Source: Misgurnus anguillicaudatus (Eukaryota; Chordata; Actinopteri; Cypriniformes; Cobitidae). Taken from it: a stretch of 64,000 nt of DNA. Below are positions 35,707 to 47,854 of this stretch, one piece after another; positions within the stretch are counted from its first letter, which is position 1; every line of letters begins with the position of its first letter. The notes under the pieces were generated by a model. That model was not told the DNA's origin, made no database searches, and worked only from the letters and a program-made list of their open reading frames with translations. The translations under genes were made by a program, and so were the position numbers. The DNA lies in contig NC_073341.2 in the NCBI RefSeq assembly GCF_027580225.2, positions 9,396,001 to 9,460,000 on the forward strand, written 5' to 3'.

Positions 35707-36320
35707 GTTTAACCCTTGTGCATTGTTCAAATTTACATCCTTTCGTGTTGTTAGTGGATGAAAACATCCACTAAATTCAACGGCTATAAAAATGTTATAT
35801 ATTTTCAATTTTTTACATAAATCTGTTAATCAACCTCAGTACTGATCAAAACTACCAAATCTTCACAAAAATTCCATGATTTTAACTCTTTAATTGCCAA
35901 GTTTATAAGTGGTGTCACTGATTTGGGGAAAAAACTCACACAAAATGACAGATTTTTAATATAAAAAGTTATTGTGGACTGGATTTTTTAAAACCTTTTT
36001 CACAGTCTTGGGCATGTCAAAGATTGGTAAAAGCATTAGCTTTGAAGCATTTTTAGTTTTTGTGTAGCATCAGATTTTATTTTTTTCTCCCTCATTTATT
36101 GTTAGTGGCTGTTTTTGCCCCATTGACTTCCATTATAACAACATTTTTGATTGCAGAGCCATGACACCTTTTATCATGCATTTTTAAATCATGCATTTGT
36201 CATTTTTACTGTTGAACACCATGTGGCACTATTAACCCTTTAGTAGCCCTGTGCAAAAACAAAACTTAATTTCTGGTTTGTACGTTGTGTTTTATGGAGT
36301 ATAACTCCATAATAAAAGCA

Positions 36321-36352
<32 letters not shown>

Positions 36353-37286
36353 AAAAAAAGATTTTCTGTAAAAATCTTCTCTGCATCAGATTTCTGAACA
36401 CCATCTATTATGAACACAAAAACAACTTCAAATAAACTGAACAATGAACTCAATAACACACACACGCGTGCGCGCACACAATACTACACTTTTATTATGG
36501 AGTTATACTCCATATAACTCAATGTACAAGCCAGAAATTAAGCTCTGTTTTTGCATAGGCCTACTAAACGGTTAATAGTGCCACATGGTGATCAACAGTA
36601 AAAATTACACATTTCACCTCTTAGCAAAAGGAAAAAACACCAACATTCAAAAATGCATGATAAAAAAGTTTCATAGCTCTGCAATCAAAAAATGTTGTTA
36701 TAATGGAAGTCAATGGGGCAAAAACAGCCACTAACAATAAATGAGGGAGAAAATAAATAAAAACTGATGGTACACAAAAACTAAAAATGCTTCAAAGCCA
36801 ATGTTTTTACCAATCTTTGACATGACCAATACTGTGAAAAAGTCCACAATCACTTTTTATATTGAAAATCTGTCATTTTGTGTGTTTTTACCCAAATCAG
36901 TGACACCACTTATAAACTTGGCAATTAAAGAGTTAAAATCATGGCATTTTTGTGAAGATTTGGTAGTTTTGATTAGTACTGAGGTTGATTAACAAATTTA
37001 TGAAAAAAAATTGGAAAAAATATTCATCTGATACATTTTTTATAGTCGTTGAATTTAGTGGATGTTTTCATCCACTAACAACATGAAATGGTAGTAAATT
37101 TGTACCCACGTTATATCGTTGAGTTTTTGAAAAATTTCAAAGCATTTTCTTAAAATATATGTAAATATAAGATTTGTCACAAAAAATCTTTCAATTTGTT
37201 AAAACAGAAAGTTATGGCCAAATAAATAGTAAAAAAACCTTGCAGTGGATGAAAACATCCCCAGCAACAACACATAAGGGTTAAAC
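35707..37286. repeat. 1.58-kb palindromic element, nested in insertion 3
   Basis: The ends are GTTTAACCCTTGTG and CATAAGGGTTAAAC. Nearly the whole left half is repeated inverted in the right half: GTTGTTAGTGGATGAAAACA near 35747 against TGTTTTCATCCACTAACAAC near 37062; TCAACCTCAGTACTGATCAA against its inverse near 36972; ATTGACTTCCATTATAACAA against its inverse near 36694. GT/AC microsatellites flank the centre (about 36319-36475). Arms are about 600-700 bases with scattered mismatches. No protein is recognised. Confidence 0.8.
36319..36351. repeat. (TG)n microsatellite at palindrome centre
   Basis: A TG run passing into CGCG; a CACACACGCGTGCGCG counterpart lies at about 36458-36478 in the opposite arm. 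Confidence 0.85.
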
Positions 37287-37534
37287 ATTGACAAGCGCTC
37301 TTTTATATGTCTATGACATTAATTAGGCATCGTTTAAAGGCGTAGATCTGAAACTGCTCAGCTGAGCACACAAGTTCAAGTTCATTTGCGATTTATAGAT
37401 CTGAAAGGGGTACGCACGTTTTCTGCGTGTACACATTTTTGTTAAATGATTGTAAGATCAAATGTAAGATGGTTTTTACACAGCATTTTATAAATGAGAC
37501 CCCTGGTGGACATTCCTGCAGTCACTAGCCAATT

Positions 37535-38615
37535 CGCTCCTTGCACATATCAGCTTGACGTCATATCCGCAACGGGTAAATACGGCTCACCCTTTTCCGG
37601 TTTGGCGAAATATGGCGGCTTAAACAGCGGAAAATGAGTCTTAAAAAAGATAGTTTTTTTCCAGAGGCAACAGAAAAAATATCGTGAACATTGTTGTGTT
37701 CCCACATGCACGTCATCGTCTAAATTCAACGGCGTTTTAAGCTACCATGGATTTCCTAGCGATGTTGAACTCAGAAAGCGGTGGCTGATTGAAATGGTCT
37801 ATAGCGAGTTAAGGTCTTTTGCCTTTGTAGGGCAGAACAGAGGCTTGAACAGCTTGAGCAGTTTTTGGAAGTTGAGCAGTGAGCACATACAAAGCGATAA
37901 AGAAGGTCAAAATGTAACATGACCATGTTAAGCACAACACACAATTTGAACTCGAACCTTTTGGAACTGCTGAACTCGGAACTCTGACACAAATTACAAG
38001 TGCAACCCTACATTTACACAATGAGGTTTTTCGTGCTTCTTCATGGATCTGAAACAGAAAGCCTGTACAGCGACTTCACTTGTGGCTCTGTCTTTGTTTG
38101 ACACTAATGCCAATCACATATTAACACAATGCGAAGTTAGGCACGTACAAGTACAGGACACAACGATAGACATTTTCCGCCTAATACTAGAAAGCAGTAC
38201 TACATTACAACACGCATATTCTGTCAGACCGGGATTGTTTATTAGCTCAGCAAGCTAACGTAAGCCATAAAGTCTGAGAGATACAAGTTAGACTTAAGTT
38301 ACCTTCATATCCGTGGATGTATGAAGCAGCATACATTTTAAAGCCCTTCTCTAATTTGCTGGTAGGTGATTTGGAGGAGGACTTGCAAAGGCGATGTACG
38401 TCCGTTATCGAAAGTTTCGGCAACTCTTGCAAACATCTGGGCTGGATCCCGGACCGCCTACTTCCATACTATGTGGTACGCAAAGTAGCGCTTTTTGCGT
38501 GCTATATAGTTTGGAGGTGGGCGGTTTGGGATTCAGCCCTAGTGTAGAACAGCACCATGTTTAGACCGGAAAAGACAGAGCCGCATTTCCGGTAAGTAAG
38601 TAGTTACGTGCAAAG
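37535..38615. mobile_element. Insertion 4: about 1.08-kb element with THAP fragment
   Basis: The host Tc1 text is interrupted here. The flanks AGCCAATT (37527-37534) and AGCCCATT (38616-38623) look like an 8-bp duplication with one mismatch. Short inverted end words CTTGCAC (left) and GTGCAAAG (right) are present. Inside, the plus strand carries the first half of a THAP zinc-finger domain. An 8-bp duplication plus THAP is what P-type elements have, but this is inferred. Confidence 0.55.
37665..37927 (+). pseudogene. THAP zinc-finger domain fragment
   Basis: After a good acceptor (TTTTTTTCCAG at 37654-37664) an open frame reads REHCCVPTCTSSSKFNGVLS followed by YHGFPSDVELRKRWLIEM. This has the CxxxC pair, the HxFP-like turn and the conserved Trp of the first half of a THAP C2CH domain. 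The second zinc pair (C-x2-H) is not present in the continuing frame, which closes with TGA near 37920, so it is a single decayed exon. The source could be a P-type transposase or another THAP protein. The flanking element is 37535-38615. Confidence 0.6.
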
Positions 38616-38688
38616 AGCCCATTGCACATTCCCTCAAAACTTGCGACATCTGTGGCATTTGTGCTATGTGATAAAACTGCACATTTAT

Positions 38689-39131
38689 GGCCCTGTCCCA
38701 AATGGCACACTCTGGACTTGTGGTCCTCCTCAGAGTCCACACTTTGATGACATCACATAGTCCAGACTTTAGGGACCCTTGATGCGAGTCTACGTAGGTG
38801 CACCAGAGTCGTATTTTGGGACAGACTCGAGCATCACACCGGAAATAGGTAGAGAAGTTGCCCGTCAGTGTGAACTCCTCCCTTCCGTCGTCTGATTGGT
38901 CTGATTGCCCTTTCGCAAGGACTTCTGGGTTGGTAAAGTGCGCGAAGCCTGCTGCAGTGCGGGCTTCGCTGAAGACCGTATCAAGGGGGCAAAGGAGGCG
39001 CTGATGAGCACACTTCAAAGCGTAAAAATGACAGATGGGACACCCTACGGACTCGTAGACTAAGCGAGAACGCGCAATTTAAGGCCACAAGACTGAAAGT
39101 CCACATGAAGTGCGCCATTTGGGACAGGGCC
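38689..39131. mobile_element. Insertion 5: 443-bp element with GGCCCTGTCCCAAATGGC ends
   Basis: GGCCCTGTCCCAAATGGC at 38689 is mirrored by GCCATTTGGGACAGGGCC to 39131. It interrupts the right subterminal part of the Tc1 host (AAACTGCACATTTA on the left, AAGAGTAGCC on the right). The interior includes repeated GAGTC/GACTC words and is non-coding. The duplication length is unclear. Confidence 0.7.
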
Positions 39132-39856
39132 TAAGAGTAGCCTTTTCTTGTGGCCAGCCTAAGGCACACCTGTGCAATAATTATGCTGTCTAATTAGCAT
39201 CCTAATATGCCACACCTGTGAGGTGGAAGGATTATCTTGACCAAGGAGAAGTGCTCACTAACACAGATGTAGACAGATTTGTGAACAATATTTTAAGAAA
39301 AAAACATAGAAAAAGTCTTAGATCTTTGAGTTCAGCTCATGAAAAATGGGTGAAAAAACAAAAGTGTTGCGTTTATAATTTTGTTCAGTGTAGTTATTAT
39401 GCTTAAGTTGTGTGCACACTGCCAGAGACTTTGTGTCTCTTTTACTGAGGTCATTAGGAGGCATTCCTAATTCTATTTGTCCTACTATTAATTATAAACA
39501 AACAAGTAACTGTCCTTTTATGCTGCATTCCAGACAACTCGGGGTTTAGGATATTTCCCAATTCAACGGTGCTTGTCAGGTATAAATACTTTTAACATTA
39601 CTTAATTCAGACATTATTTCTTTTTGTGAAGATCAGTAGCTGACGAATGACGTGAACTCCACTGCTTCCCTCCCAGGGGCGAAAATCTCATCTAAATGTT
39701 GAGGGGGACAATAAACATAAAATTTTTCAAGAACAATTTTTGAAGGGGACACCAATAATACAGGCAAAATTGTACTTGCAAGGAAATGGGTACAGATAGA
39801 AAACGTTTCTCTTTCTCTATGAACGGACGCAAATTTAATTTTAATACATATGAATG

Positions 39857-40990
39857 CAGAGGTGAAAAGAGTAATAAAATTTTCTACTTAAGTAATAGTA
39901 AAGTTACTTTAATAATATGTTACTTAAGTAAAAGTAAAGTTACTTTAATAATATTTTACTTAAGTAAAAGTAAACTTACTGGTCTAAAAATCTACTCAAG
40001 TAAAAAGTCATTTTAATTTTAAGAGTTTTTTACAGCGGGGAGGGGTTTCTAGTATAGTTCACAAAGGAAGGATATATACATCTCAAACTATGTTTTTAAT
40101 TGTAAACATCTCTACAATTAAAGTGCAATAACAAATGTTAATAAAATAAAAAGCTTTTTTATAACTAAGAAACATTTATGGAATTATTTAATGATTTTTA
40201 CAGGTGAGTTATGCACTTTTGAAGCAAAAATAATATGAGGTCAGCACTCAGCTAGTAAATACAATCATTATATGAAGGTTGTAATTGATGGATTGCTAAT
40301 AACATACATTGTTATTAAACTATGTACATAAATGAGCATATAATGAGATGAGTGCCATGGCTATACACTATACATCCTTTACACGTTTATTAGCTCCCAG
40401 ACCTGTGTACCTGATGTCTTTCAATCTCTCTCTCTCGCGCTCTCTCTCTCTCTCTCTCTGCAATGTCTAATGATCTGCGCATTCTCGAGGACGTTCTTAA
40501 ATTGTTTGACTTGACGCGAAGCTGCTAGACCTTGGAAGATAATGTGCATGTATTAAAAACGCATCGTGCAAATTAGCGGTTAAAACCCGGTCGGCAATTC
40601 TCAAACTCCGTATACAAGAGCACGAACCCTACCTGAATGAAACAATCGCTTTGCGTCAAAGGCCAGGGGTTTCTTTCATAAGAATTGAATTGAGGGTCTG
40701 CATTAGCCCGCGCCTGTCTCGTCCCTCTCCATGGTTCTTTTTGCGTGTTCCCCCGCCCATCAATCAATCATCCGACCGTGGCACGTCTTTATCACCTTAC
40801 TTTTTTATTTATTTTTACTCAGTAACGGATATGATTTAACATGTAGCGAAGTAACCTACAATACTTTAAACACTTAAGTAAAAGTAAAGTACATATTTTA
40901 AAAACTACTCAAAGTAAAAGTACACAAAAAACTCAGTTACAGCAAGGTGAGTAAATGTAATTTGTTACTTTCAGCTCTGCCTCACCTCTG
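39857..40990. mobile_element. Nested hAT-like element, CAGAGGTG ends
   Basis: CAGAGGTGAAAAG at 39857 is mirrored by CTCACCTCTG to 40990. The flanks are TATGAATG (39849-39856) and CATGAATG (40991-40998), 7 of 8 matching. Many ACTTAAGTAAAAGTAAAGTT direct repeats lie near both ends. A CT microsatellite (40424-40459) and a CpG-rich patch occupy the middle. Confidence 0.78.
40424..40459. repeat. (CT)n microsatellite
   Basis: TCTC run interrupted once by CGCG, inside the nested hAT-like element. Confidence 0.85.
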
Positions 40991-41939
40991 CATGAATGCA
41001 TTAAAATGTTTTCTTGATCGTTTATCTGCTTCTGTTCTCAGAAAACGAAATATGTTCATGTTTATATGTCAAAATAGTCCAGTTTTAAAACATATGAGGA
41101 TAAACTGATAAGTGATGTGAAACGTTGTATTGTATATAGCTGATTAACGCATCGGCTCCGTACACTTCTCTACCACCGGAATGTGTGGTGGTGAGGTAAA
41201 AGGGGCGTGGGCAGTGGACCAAACCACTGTGAGGCAAGGGAGGGGGAATCAAAATGTTTAAAACGTTTTTTTTTGTTGTTGCTCCTTTTGCATTTGTATT
41301 GTTTCACTTCTTACACAACTATTTTAAGTATTATAAATCATTAAATTATTTTCAATACACATATTCTAATGATATTTTAGGGGGGACAACCCTCAGATAG
41401 GGGGGGTCCTGTCCCCCCCGACCCCCCCGGGATTTCCGCCCATGTTCCCTCCCATTGGTAGACGTTCCCAAAACGTTCCTCTTGTTTGCATAGAGGTGAA
41501 CTTTCTTAACTTTAACTTTGTCACATAGCTGGGCACTTTCTGTCACCAACAGTCACTCGTTTTGCCGAGCTTCATCGAAGTGAACTACATCATGTCGCTT
41601 TGGCAGTGCTAACCGGGGGTGGTGTGCATGCAGCTTAAGACGATCTACAGCATTGAAAACACACACATGTGAACAGCACAAGTTTTAATTTATCAGTCAT
41701 CATCAGATTGTTCAAAAACTCATTTTACAAGGATTTTCTCTCACTTTAACACTTGTACTTTTGTATATTTGTTACTGACACTGTATAAAACAACCATCAG
41801 GCTAAGATAGCCTAAGAAAACCTTTGCACCTCTCAGTACAATGCATTTATCTTTTCAATACCTTGAGTGTTAATTCTGAAACCAAAATACACCAGATGAC
41901 TCCTATTACACTGATGGTTACTGTGTCAGTTTCAGTGGG

Positions 41940-41945
41940 TTTATT
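41940..41945 (-). promoter_or_regulatory. Possible poly(A) signal of naa35
   Basis: TTTATT on the plus strand reads AATAAA on the minus strand, about 40 bases after the naa35 stop. This would be an unusually short 3' UTR, and a more distal variant signal cannot be excluded. Confidence 0.4.
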
Positions 41946-41985
41946 TCATGTTTTGGTGAAGTGTAGGATGAAACCATGATTCTCC

Positions 41986-44900
41986 TTATATTATCTTCAC
42001 TATAGGAAAGTATTTGTGTGCAGAGAAGTCAAATTCAGGAAGAGCCTAAATAGAAATAAAAAAACCTCAATTAAAATCAAATAACATCTAACCAACATTT
42101 ATTCATTTCAAGGAATGTTGTAGTTTCAATAAGAAGCTTCCTTTATAGGCAGCAGGTGTGAATACCACAGAAAACAATTCTGGCTCATGCATTGGTTAGT
42201 AAAAACAAAAATCATGTTTACAGTAATAAAGTTACTGTTTTAAAATTTCATCGACTATTATCCAGTGCCTTGAGCCTGGATAATGCACTGTACACCGTGT
42301 ATTAAAGGATTAGTCCATTTTCTTTAAAAAAATCCAGATAATTTACTCACCAACATGTCATCCAAAATGTTGACGTCTTTCTTTGTTCAGTCGAGAAGAA
42401 ATTATGTTTTTTGAGAAAAACATTCCAGGATTTTTCTCATTTTAATGGACTATAATGGACCCCAATACATAACAGTTTTAATGCAGTTTCAACGCAGCTT
42501 TAAAGGACTCTAAATTATCTCAAACGAGGCATGAGGGTCTTATCTAGCTAAACAATTGTCATTTTTGGCAAGAAAAAAAAGCACTTTTAAAACACAACTT
42601 CTCTTCTTCCTCCGGCTGTGTGACGAGCCAGCGCGACCTCCCGTAATTGCGTAATGACGTTGAAAGGTTACGTGTTGCATATATGAAACGCACATTTACG
42701 GACCATTGTAAACAATAAACTGACAGATACAACAACGTAGGAACGGTCCTCTTTCTCCACACTTGTAAACACTGGGGCGGAGTTTCGCATACGTCATCCG
42801 TGACCTCTTGATTCGATGACATATTGCGTGAGATCGCGCTGACGCGTAACAGGACCGGAGATAGACGAGAAGTTGTGGTTTAAAAGTGCATGTTTTTTTT
42901 TCTTGTCAAAAATGACAATCGTTTCGCTAGATAAGACCCTTATGCCTCGTTTGGGATCATTTAGAGTCCTTTGAAACTCCACTGAAACTGCAATTTCAAA
43001 CTGCATTAAAACTGTTAAGTGTTGGGGTCCATTAAAATGAGGAAAAATCCTGGAAAGTTTTCCTCAAAAAACATAATTTCTTCTCGACTGAACAAAGAAA
43101 GACATCAACATTTTGGATGATGAGTGAGTAAATTATCTGGATTTTTTAAAGAAAATGGACTAATCCTTTAAACCCCAAACATTCCTTTACATTGAAACAT
43201 CCTGTACCTTGGTCTCCTTTTTGTGTCCTCCAGCCAGAAGTTTCATCACTACAATATTGGGTTTGGCCACTTTTAGGATTCGGTTAACCTGCAATAACAA
43301 AAAACAACACCCAGAATCAACATTTACTTCAAGTACATTTTTAGAAATTATTTATTTATAATATAATTGAGATCACCATTCAACTTAAGCAGTAGGAGAG
43401 CAATGCTTTCTGGGTAAATTCCTATACATTAATCTGATGTTGTATGTACCTCTGCATCTGTGCTGGTGACATTTTCAAGTATAAGTTTGGCCTGCTGGAA
43501 ATGTTTACTGGCCGCCATATAGAGATCCGCTGAGCGAGGGGGAGGATTGTACTTCTTCAAATCTGACATTTCCTACACACACACACACACAAATGTTCTT
43601 TTTAGTGTAATTTCCAGAGAAAAATTGCAAAACAGGAAGTGCAGAAAAACGGTGCTACCTTAAACTGTATATAGTGCACTGGAGGTGGTGTGACGACGCT
43701 GTTGAAAGGGGCGAATCGATGCTCGTAACGGACCTGCTCACTGTCCAGCTCAAACTGAGGTTTGCGCACCTTCCTGTCCATATCCAACGCTATCATGGTC
43801 TGCAGGGCCAAAGTGAGAGTAAGACTAGACTGCAAGTAGGATTTATTTGAAATTGCATACCATCAACCTGTACTAATTTTAAAAGTTTCATTATTTGGTT
43901 TTACTATACCAGTACGACCATAGCCAAATAACCAGTAATTTTAAAGACTAAGCTTGATTGATGTTCATTTCAAGTAAACATTTAATTAACTAAGTTCCCA
44001 GGTATGTGTCGTGTTTGTCAGGTGGCTTTACCTTGTACATGCCAGCACACATGTTTTGGTAAGCTTGACTCATGCTGATCTCTTTACTCAAAGGACGAGC
44101 TGAGGAAACAACAGAAAATGAGCACTGAAATTAGCCGATTGGCTAGACTGCTTCATTTGCTTGGCAAAGTCTGTTATAAGTATAAGAAAGAAAGTATAAA
44201 AGTATTAAAATGTAAATATATATTTTTTATTTTATTTCTAACTGTGACGTGGATGTATAATGACAGATCTGCTCTGATGCAGTGATCACAGAGATCAGAT
44301 TCATCCACGTAAAGTAGCGGGGCGAAGCACAGTGCACATACAGAAAATGACTCCACAAATGTTATGTTTCAAACAGAGATGGTGATAGAGAAGCAACCTT
44401 TCTTCTTCTTTTTGCTTTTCTTGCTGCTCCGAACTTTAAGCTGCTCTTCCAGAATTCTCTCCTCTGCCATCTGAGAGCTGTCAGCTCGACTCAAAGTGGA
44501 CATCAGCCAAGCGTACAGGAACTCTGACAGATACCTGTGTATGTATTGCAGGAGACAGCAGCACATTAGTACTATATAGTTGCAAAGGGGCGGAAAGTTT
44601 TCGGTAAATTTACACAATCTTTAAAGGGACACTCCACTTTCCTTTTCCAGCTACCCCAGAGTAAAACATTAGATTCTTGCCGTTTTGGAATCCATTCAGC
44701 TGATCTCCGGGTCTGGCGCTGGCACTTTTGGCATGGCTTGGCATGGTCCATTGAATCTGATTGGACCATTGGCATCGTGCTAAAAAATAAAAATAAGAGT
44801 TTCGATATTTTTAAAACTTGACTCTTCTGTAGTTACATTGTGTACTAAGACTGACAGAAAATGAAAAGTTGATTTTCTATGGTTAGGAACTATTCTCTCA

Positions 44901-47487
44901 TTCTGGTGTAATAATCAAGGACTTTGCTGCTGTAACATGGCTGCAGGGGGCGCAATGATATTACACAGTGCCGAAAATAGTGCCCTACTATTGAAAGTCA
45001 CTAAGACGACTATTTTCAGGCGCTGCATGATATCATTGCACCTCCTGCAGTCATGTTACATCAGCAAAGTCCTTGATTATTACGCCAGAATGAGAGTTTA
45101 GTTCCTAACCATATCTGCCTAGAAAATCACAACTTTTAATTTTCTGTTGATCTACGATGTAACTACAGAGGAGTCAAGTTTTAAATAGGAAAAATATCAA
45201 AACTCTTTGGTTGTTTTTTTGGCGCGATGCTGATGGTCTAATCAGATTCAATGGATTATGCTAAGCTATGCTAAATGTGGTAGCGCCAGACCCGGAGATC
45301 AGCTGAATGGATTCCAAAACAATAAAAATCAAATCTTTAACTCTAGGGGAGCATGATGAGAACTTAATCTAGGGAATTTTGGAAATATCCCAAATTGGAA
45401 ATTTATGTAAATTATTTGGAAATTTAGGGAAATATATATAAACTATATAGTGTGTATTTTTTTGCCTTTTATTACTAACAGTGAATGAGGACAGCACAGG
45501 AAAGTACAGGGAGGAGAGAGGGGTATGGGATCGGCAAATGACCACGAGCCATGAATTGAACCCGGTTTGCCCAAAGTGCAAAAGCACCACATGTCGGAGC
45601 GCTACCCACTACACCATCGGTTCCGACAAAGATTTATATTTTAAATAAGTTGTTCTTATACCTACGCTCATCAAACCTGTATTTTTTTAAATCAAATAAA
45701 TCCAGGCTTGATGAATCTAAGTATCATTTTATTTAAATATGAATGATTTCTGAAGGATATTTGATCAAATAAATGTAGGCTTGGTGAGCATGAGAGACTT
45801 TTAAAAACATAAAAAAAACTAACTTTTGGGTGGTACATTAATTCTGTCTGATAACAGAAAACTGGCTAGCAGAATGTAGAAGAAAGAGCATCACAGCTTG
45901 AGCTGAAATTATGCTGCAAGATTTTTGTTAAAGTTCCTTGTTATAGGCAACTTTGCTATTTTTAAAAATTCCCAGTTTATTCCCATTAATTCCTATGGAA
46001 AGTTTACAGAATTTTGCAACACTATAGTACTATACTGCCCTACAAAGGCTAAGTGCTGTAAGTACGCAAACACTGAAACCTGTTTCTCTAAAATGAGACA
46101 AAATTGGACCAGGAGACTTTGTCACAAGACACATCAGATCTCACAAAGCCTATTTCATCCCTGAACTCAATTTTGACCAAATACCGTAAAACTTCAAATA
46201 ATAGCCTAGTCCCAAATAGACGCCTGTCTCTTTTAGACGCCTGGTGTGACGACAGGTTTGGGTAAATAAACGCCTGTCTCAAATAAAGGCCTGGTCTGTT
46301 TTTTAGTTTCGGGTTGTATTTAATCTTCTAAAACCCGTCAGATAGTCTGTTTAAGACAGTTCTATGGTGCAGATTGAACACGCTAAAGTTTTTTTTGCTT
46401 ACCGGTAGATGTCACGTGACAGACGCAGTCGTTCCGTTACTCATCACTATGACAACACAACAAGCTTCGTCACCAGGATTGAGGTGATGATGACAGTAGC
46501 GAAGTGGCAATCGGAGAGTCAGGACTTTTCCCGGTGGGCCGGTAGTGTTTTGAGGCCGCTGATAATAGCCGGGCTTTTAGTCTTGTCATGCATGAACTCC
46601 CGCCACACATTGTATTTCTCACGCGGAAACACTATTTATCATATTTAATATGCTGCAGCGCCCAAAATGTATCTGGCCGCACTGCTCTCTCTCTATCAAG
46701 CCCGTCTCCACTAGAGTTCTAGTCGAGCGAGCCAATAAAAAAAAAGAAAGAGGCTACACAATAGCCAATCAGAAAATAGCACTGTTGTATCTGGGTAAGA
46801 TTTCACGCAACAACCAATAAAAAAAACATATCATTGTTTGCTTTATTTATACTGCCAATAATTTAAGACTGTTGTTATTACACGAACTAATTTGTTAAAC
46901 ACATTCAAATTAAAAATAAAACGTAATATGTGGTAACCTCCTGCTGTCATGCTGGAACAATTAAATTAAAAGCCTGTCTCTTATAGACGCCTGTCTCTTT
47001 TAGACGCCTGGTGTGATGATAGGTTTGGGAAAATAAAAGCCTGGGCTATTATTTGAAGTTTTACGGTACGTAGTTACTGCGCTTTGGCTTGTAGTTTTCA
47101 AAATATATTAACCATAGGTGTGATTGGCAAGAGACAAAAAAGCAGGAAAATATACGGCACACCTACCATGACGTGGCGACATACATACGCACGCACTCAC
47201 GCACGCACACACACAGATATATATATAATAAAATACAGTTGAAATATAATTTGAGCTCAAAATTGATCGATCTGAGTGGCCAATCGTCAATCAGCATGGG
47301 CAAGTGCCACCCTGACCATTATGTAGCCTTGCCACTGCATCAGACTGAACAAAATCATTTTGTGCTTTTAAAGGTATCAATGTGGTGCATTTTGAGAGTA
47401 CAAATAAGTGACTAGATCTATGAGGATTTTTATGTTCTTGTAAACAAATTTGTGCCCTTTTAGTAAAATCTTTGGTTGCATATGATG

Positions 47488-47527
<40 letters not shown>

Positions 47528-47786
47528 GGCACACAAACCACATACAGAACATGATAAATGAGATTTGCCATTGGTAAAAACATGTTTAATGTTTATAGAA
47601 TAATTAGAGGGGACATTTAATACAGATTAATTATTGATTACAACATTTGAACGCTGAATTTAAAGTGGATAAAGTAACATTAAAGTTACTTAATTCAAAT
47701 GTTGTGACTTTCTGGAAAGGCAGTCAAGTGCATTTGTATTTTGCATAGTTCTTTGGCACAGGCAGCCGAGCTACGCGTTTCACCCG

Positions 47787-47854
<68 letters not shown>

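Larger units (their letters stand above)
35510..37502. mobile_element. Insertion 3: element with GGG(C/T)CTCATTTATAA ends and CTG duplication
   Basis: GGGCCTCATTTATAAA at 35510 is mirrored by TTTATAAATGAGACCC to 37502. The host trinucleotide CTG is duplicated (35507-35509, 37503-37505). A 3-bp CWG duplication is known for some PIF/Harbinger families, so that assignment is likely but unproven. Subterminal GTACGCAC words occur at both ends. Most of the interior is the palindromic element 35707-37286. Confidence 0.7.
31497..39390 (-). mobile_element. Tc1/mariner element split by five insertions
   Basis: The ends are inverted: left CACTGCAAACAAAATTATAA (31497), right TTATAATTTTGTTCAGTG (to 39390). 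TA lies on both sides (31495-31496, 39391-39392). The subterminal words GGTGTGCCTTAGGC and CACCTCACAGGTGT are mirrored. On the minus strand, scattered blocks encode a Tc1-type transposase: AHLEARRPLRGLDLTNAH, ADGRQRVWHLVGERFADVN, VVPFIHDHHLMLQ and SPIEHVWDALD, in order, with stops and internal losses. Removing the insertions 31609-32187, 32909-35331, 35510-37502, 37535-38615 and 38689-39131 leaves about 1.4 kb, the normal size of such an element. The copy is long dead. Confidence 0.85.
39674..41444. mobile_element. hAT-like element with perfect 8-bp duplication and nested hAT
   Basis: The left end is CAGGGGCGAAAATC and the right end GATTTCCGCCCATG. The duplication TTCCCTCC is identical at 39666-39673 and 41445-41452. 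G-runs and C-runs occur near the right end. Most of its 1.77 kb is a second element (39857-40990). No transposase frame remains. Confidence 0.78.

Noticed and set aside
38247..38432. Minus-strand frame with EKGFKMYAASYIHGYEG as a possible captured gene
   Set aside because: It resembles a motif I associate with some fish transposon-borne proteins, but the match is short and remembered only; mentioned in a finding, not annotated.
38539..39018. 159-residue minus-strand open frame
   Set aside because: Crosses the border of the 443-bp inverted-repeat element and the Tc1 host; no recognisable domain.
45450..45626. Functional tRNA gene
   Set aside because: The A and B boxes are present but the cloverleaf is degenerate and a SINE body and tail follow.
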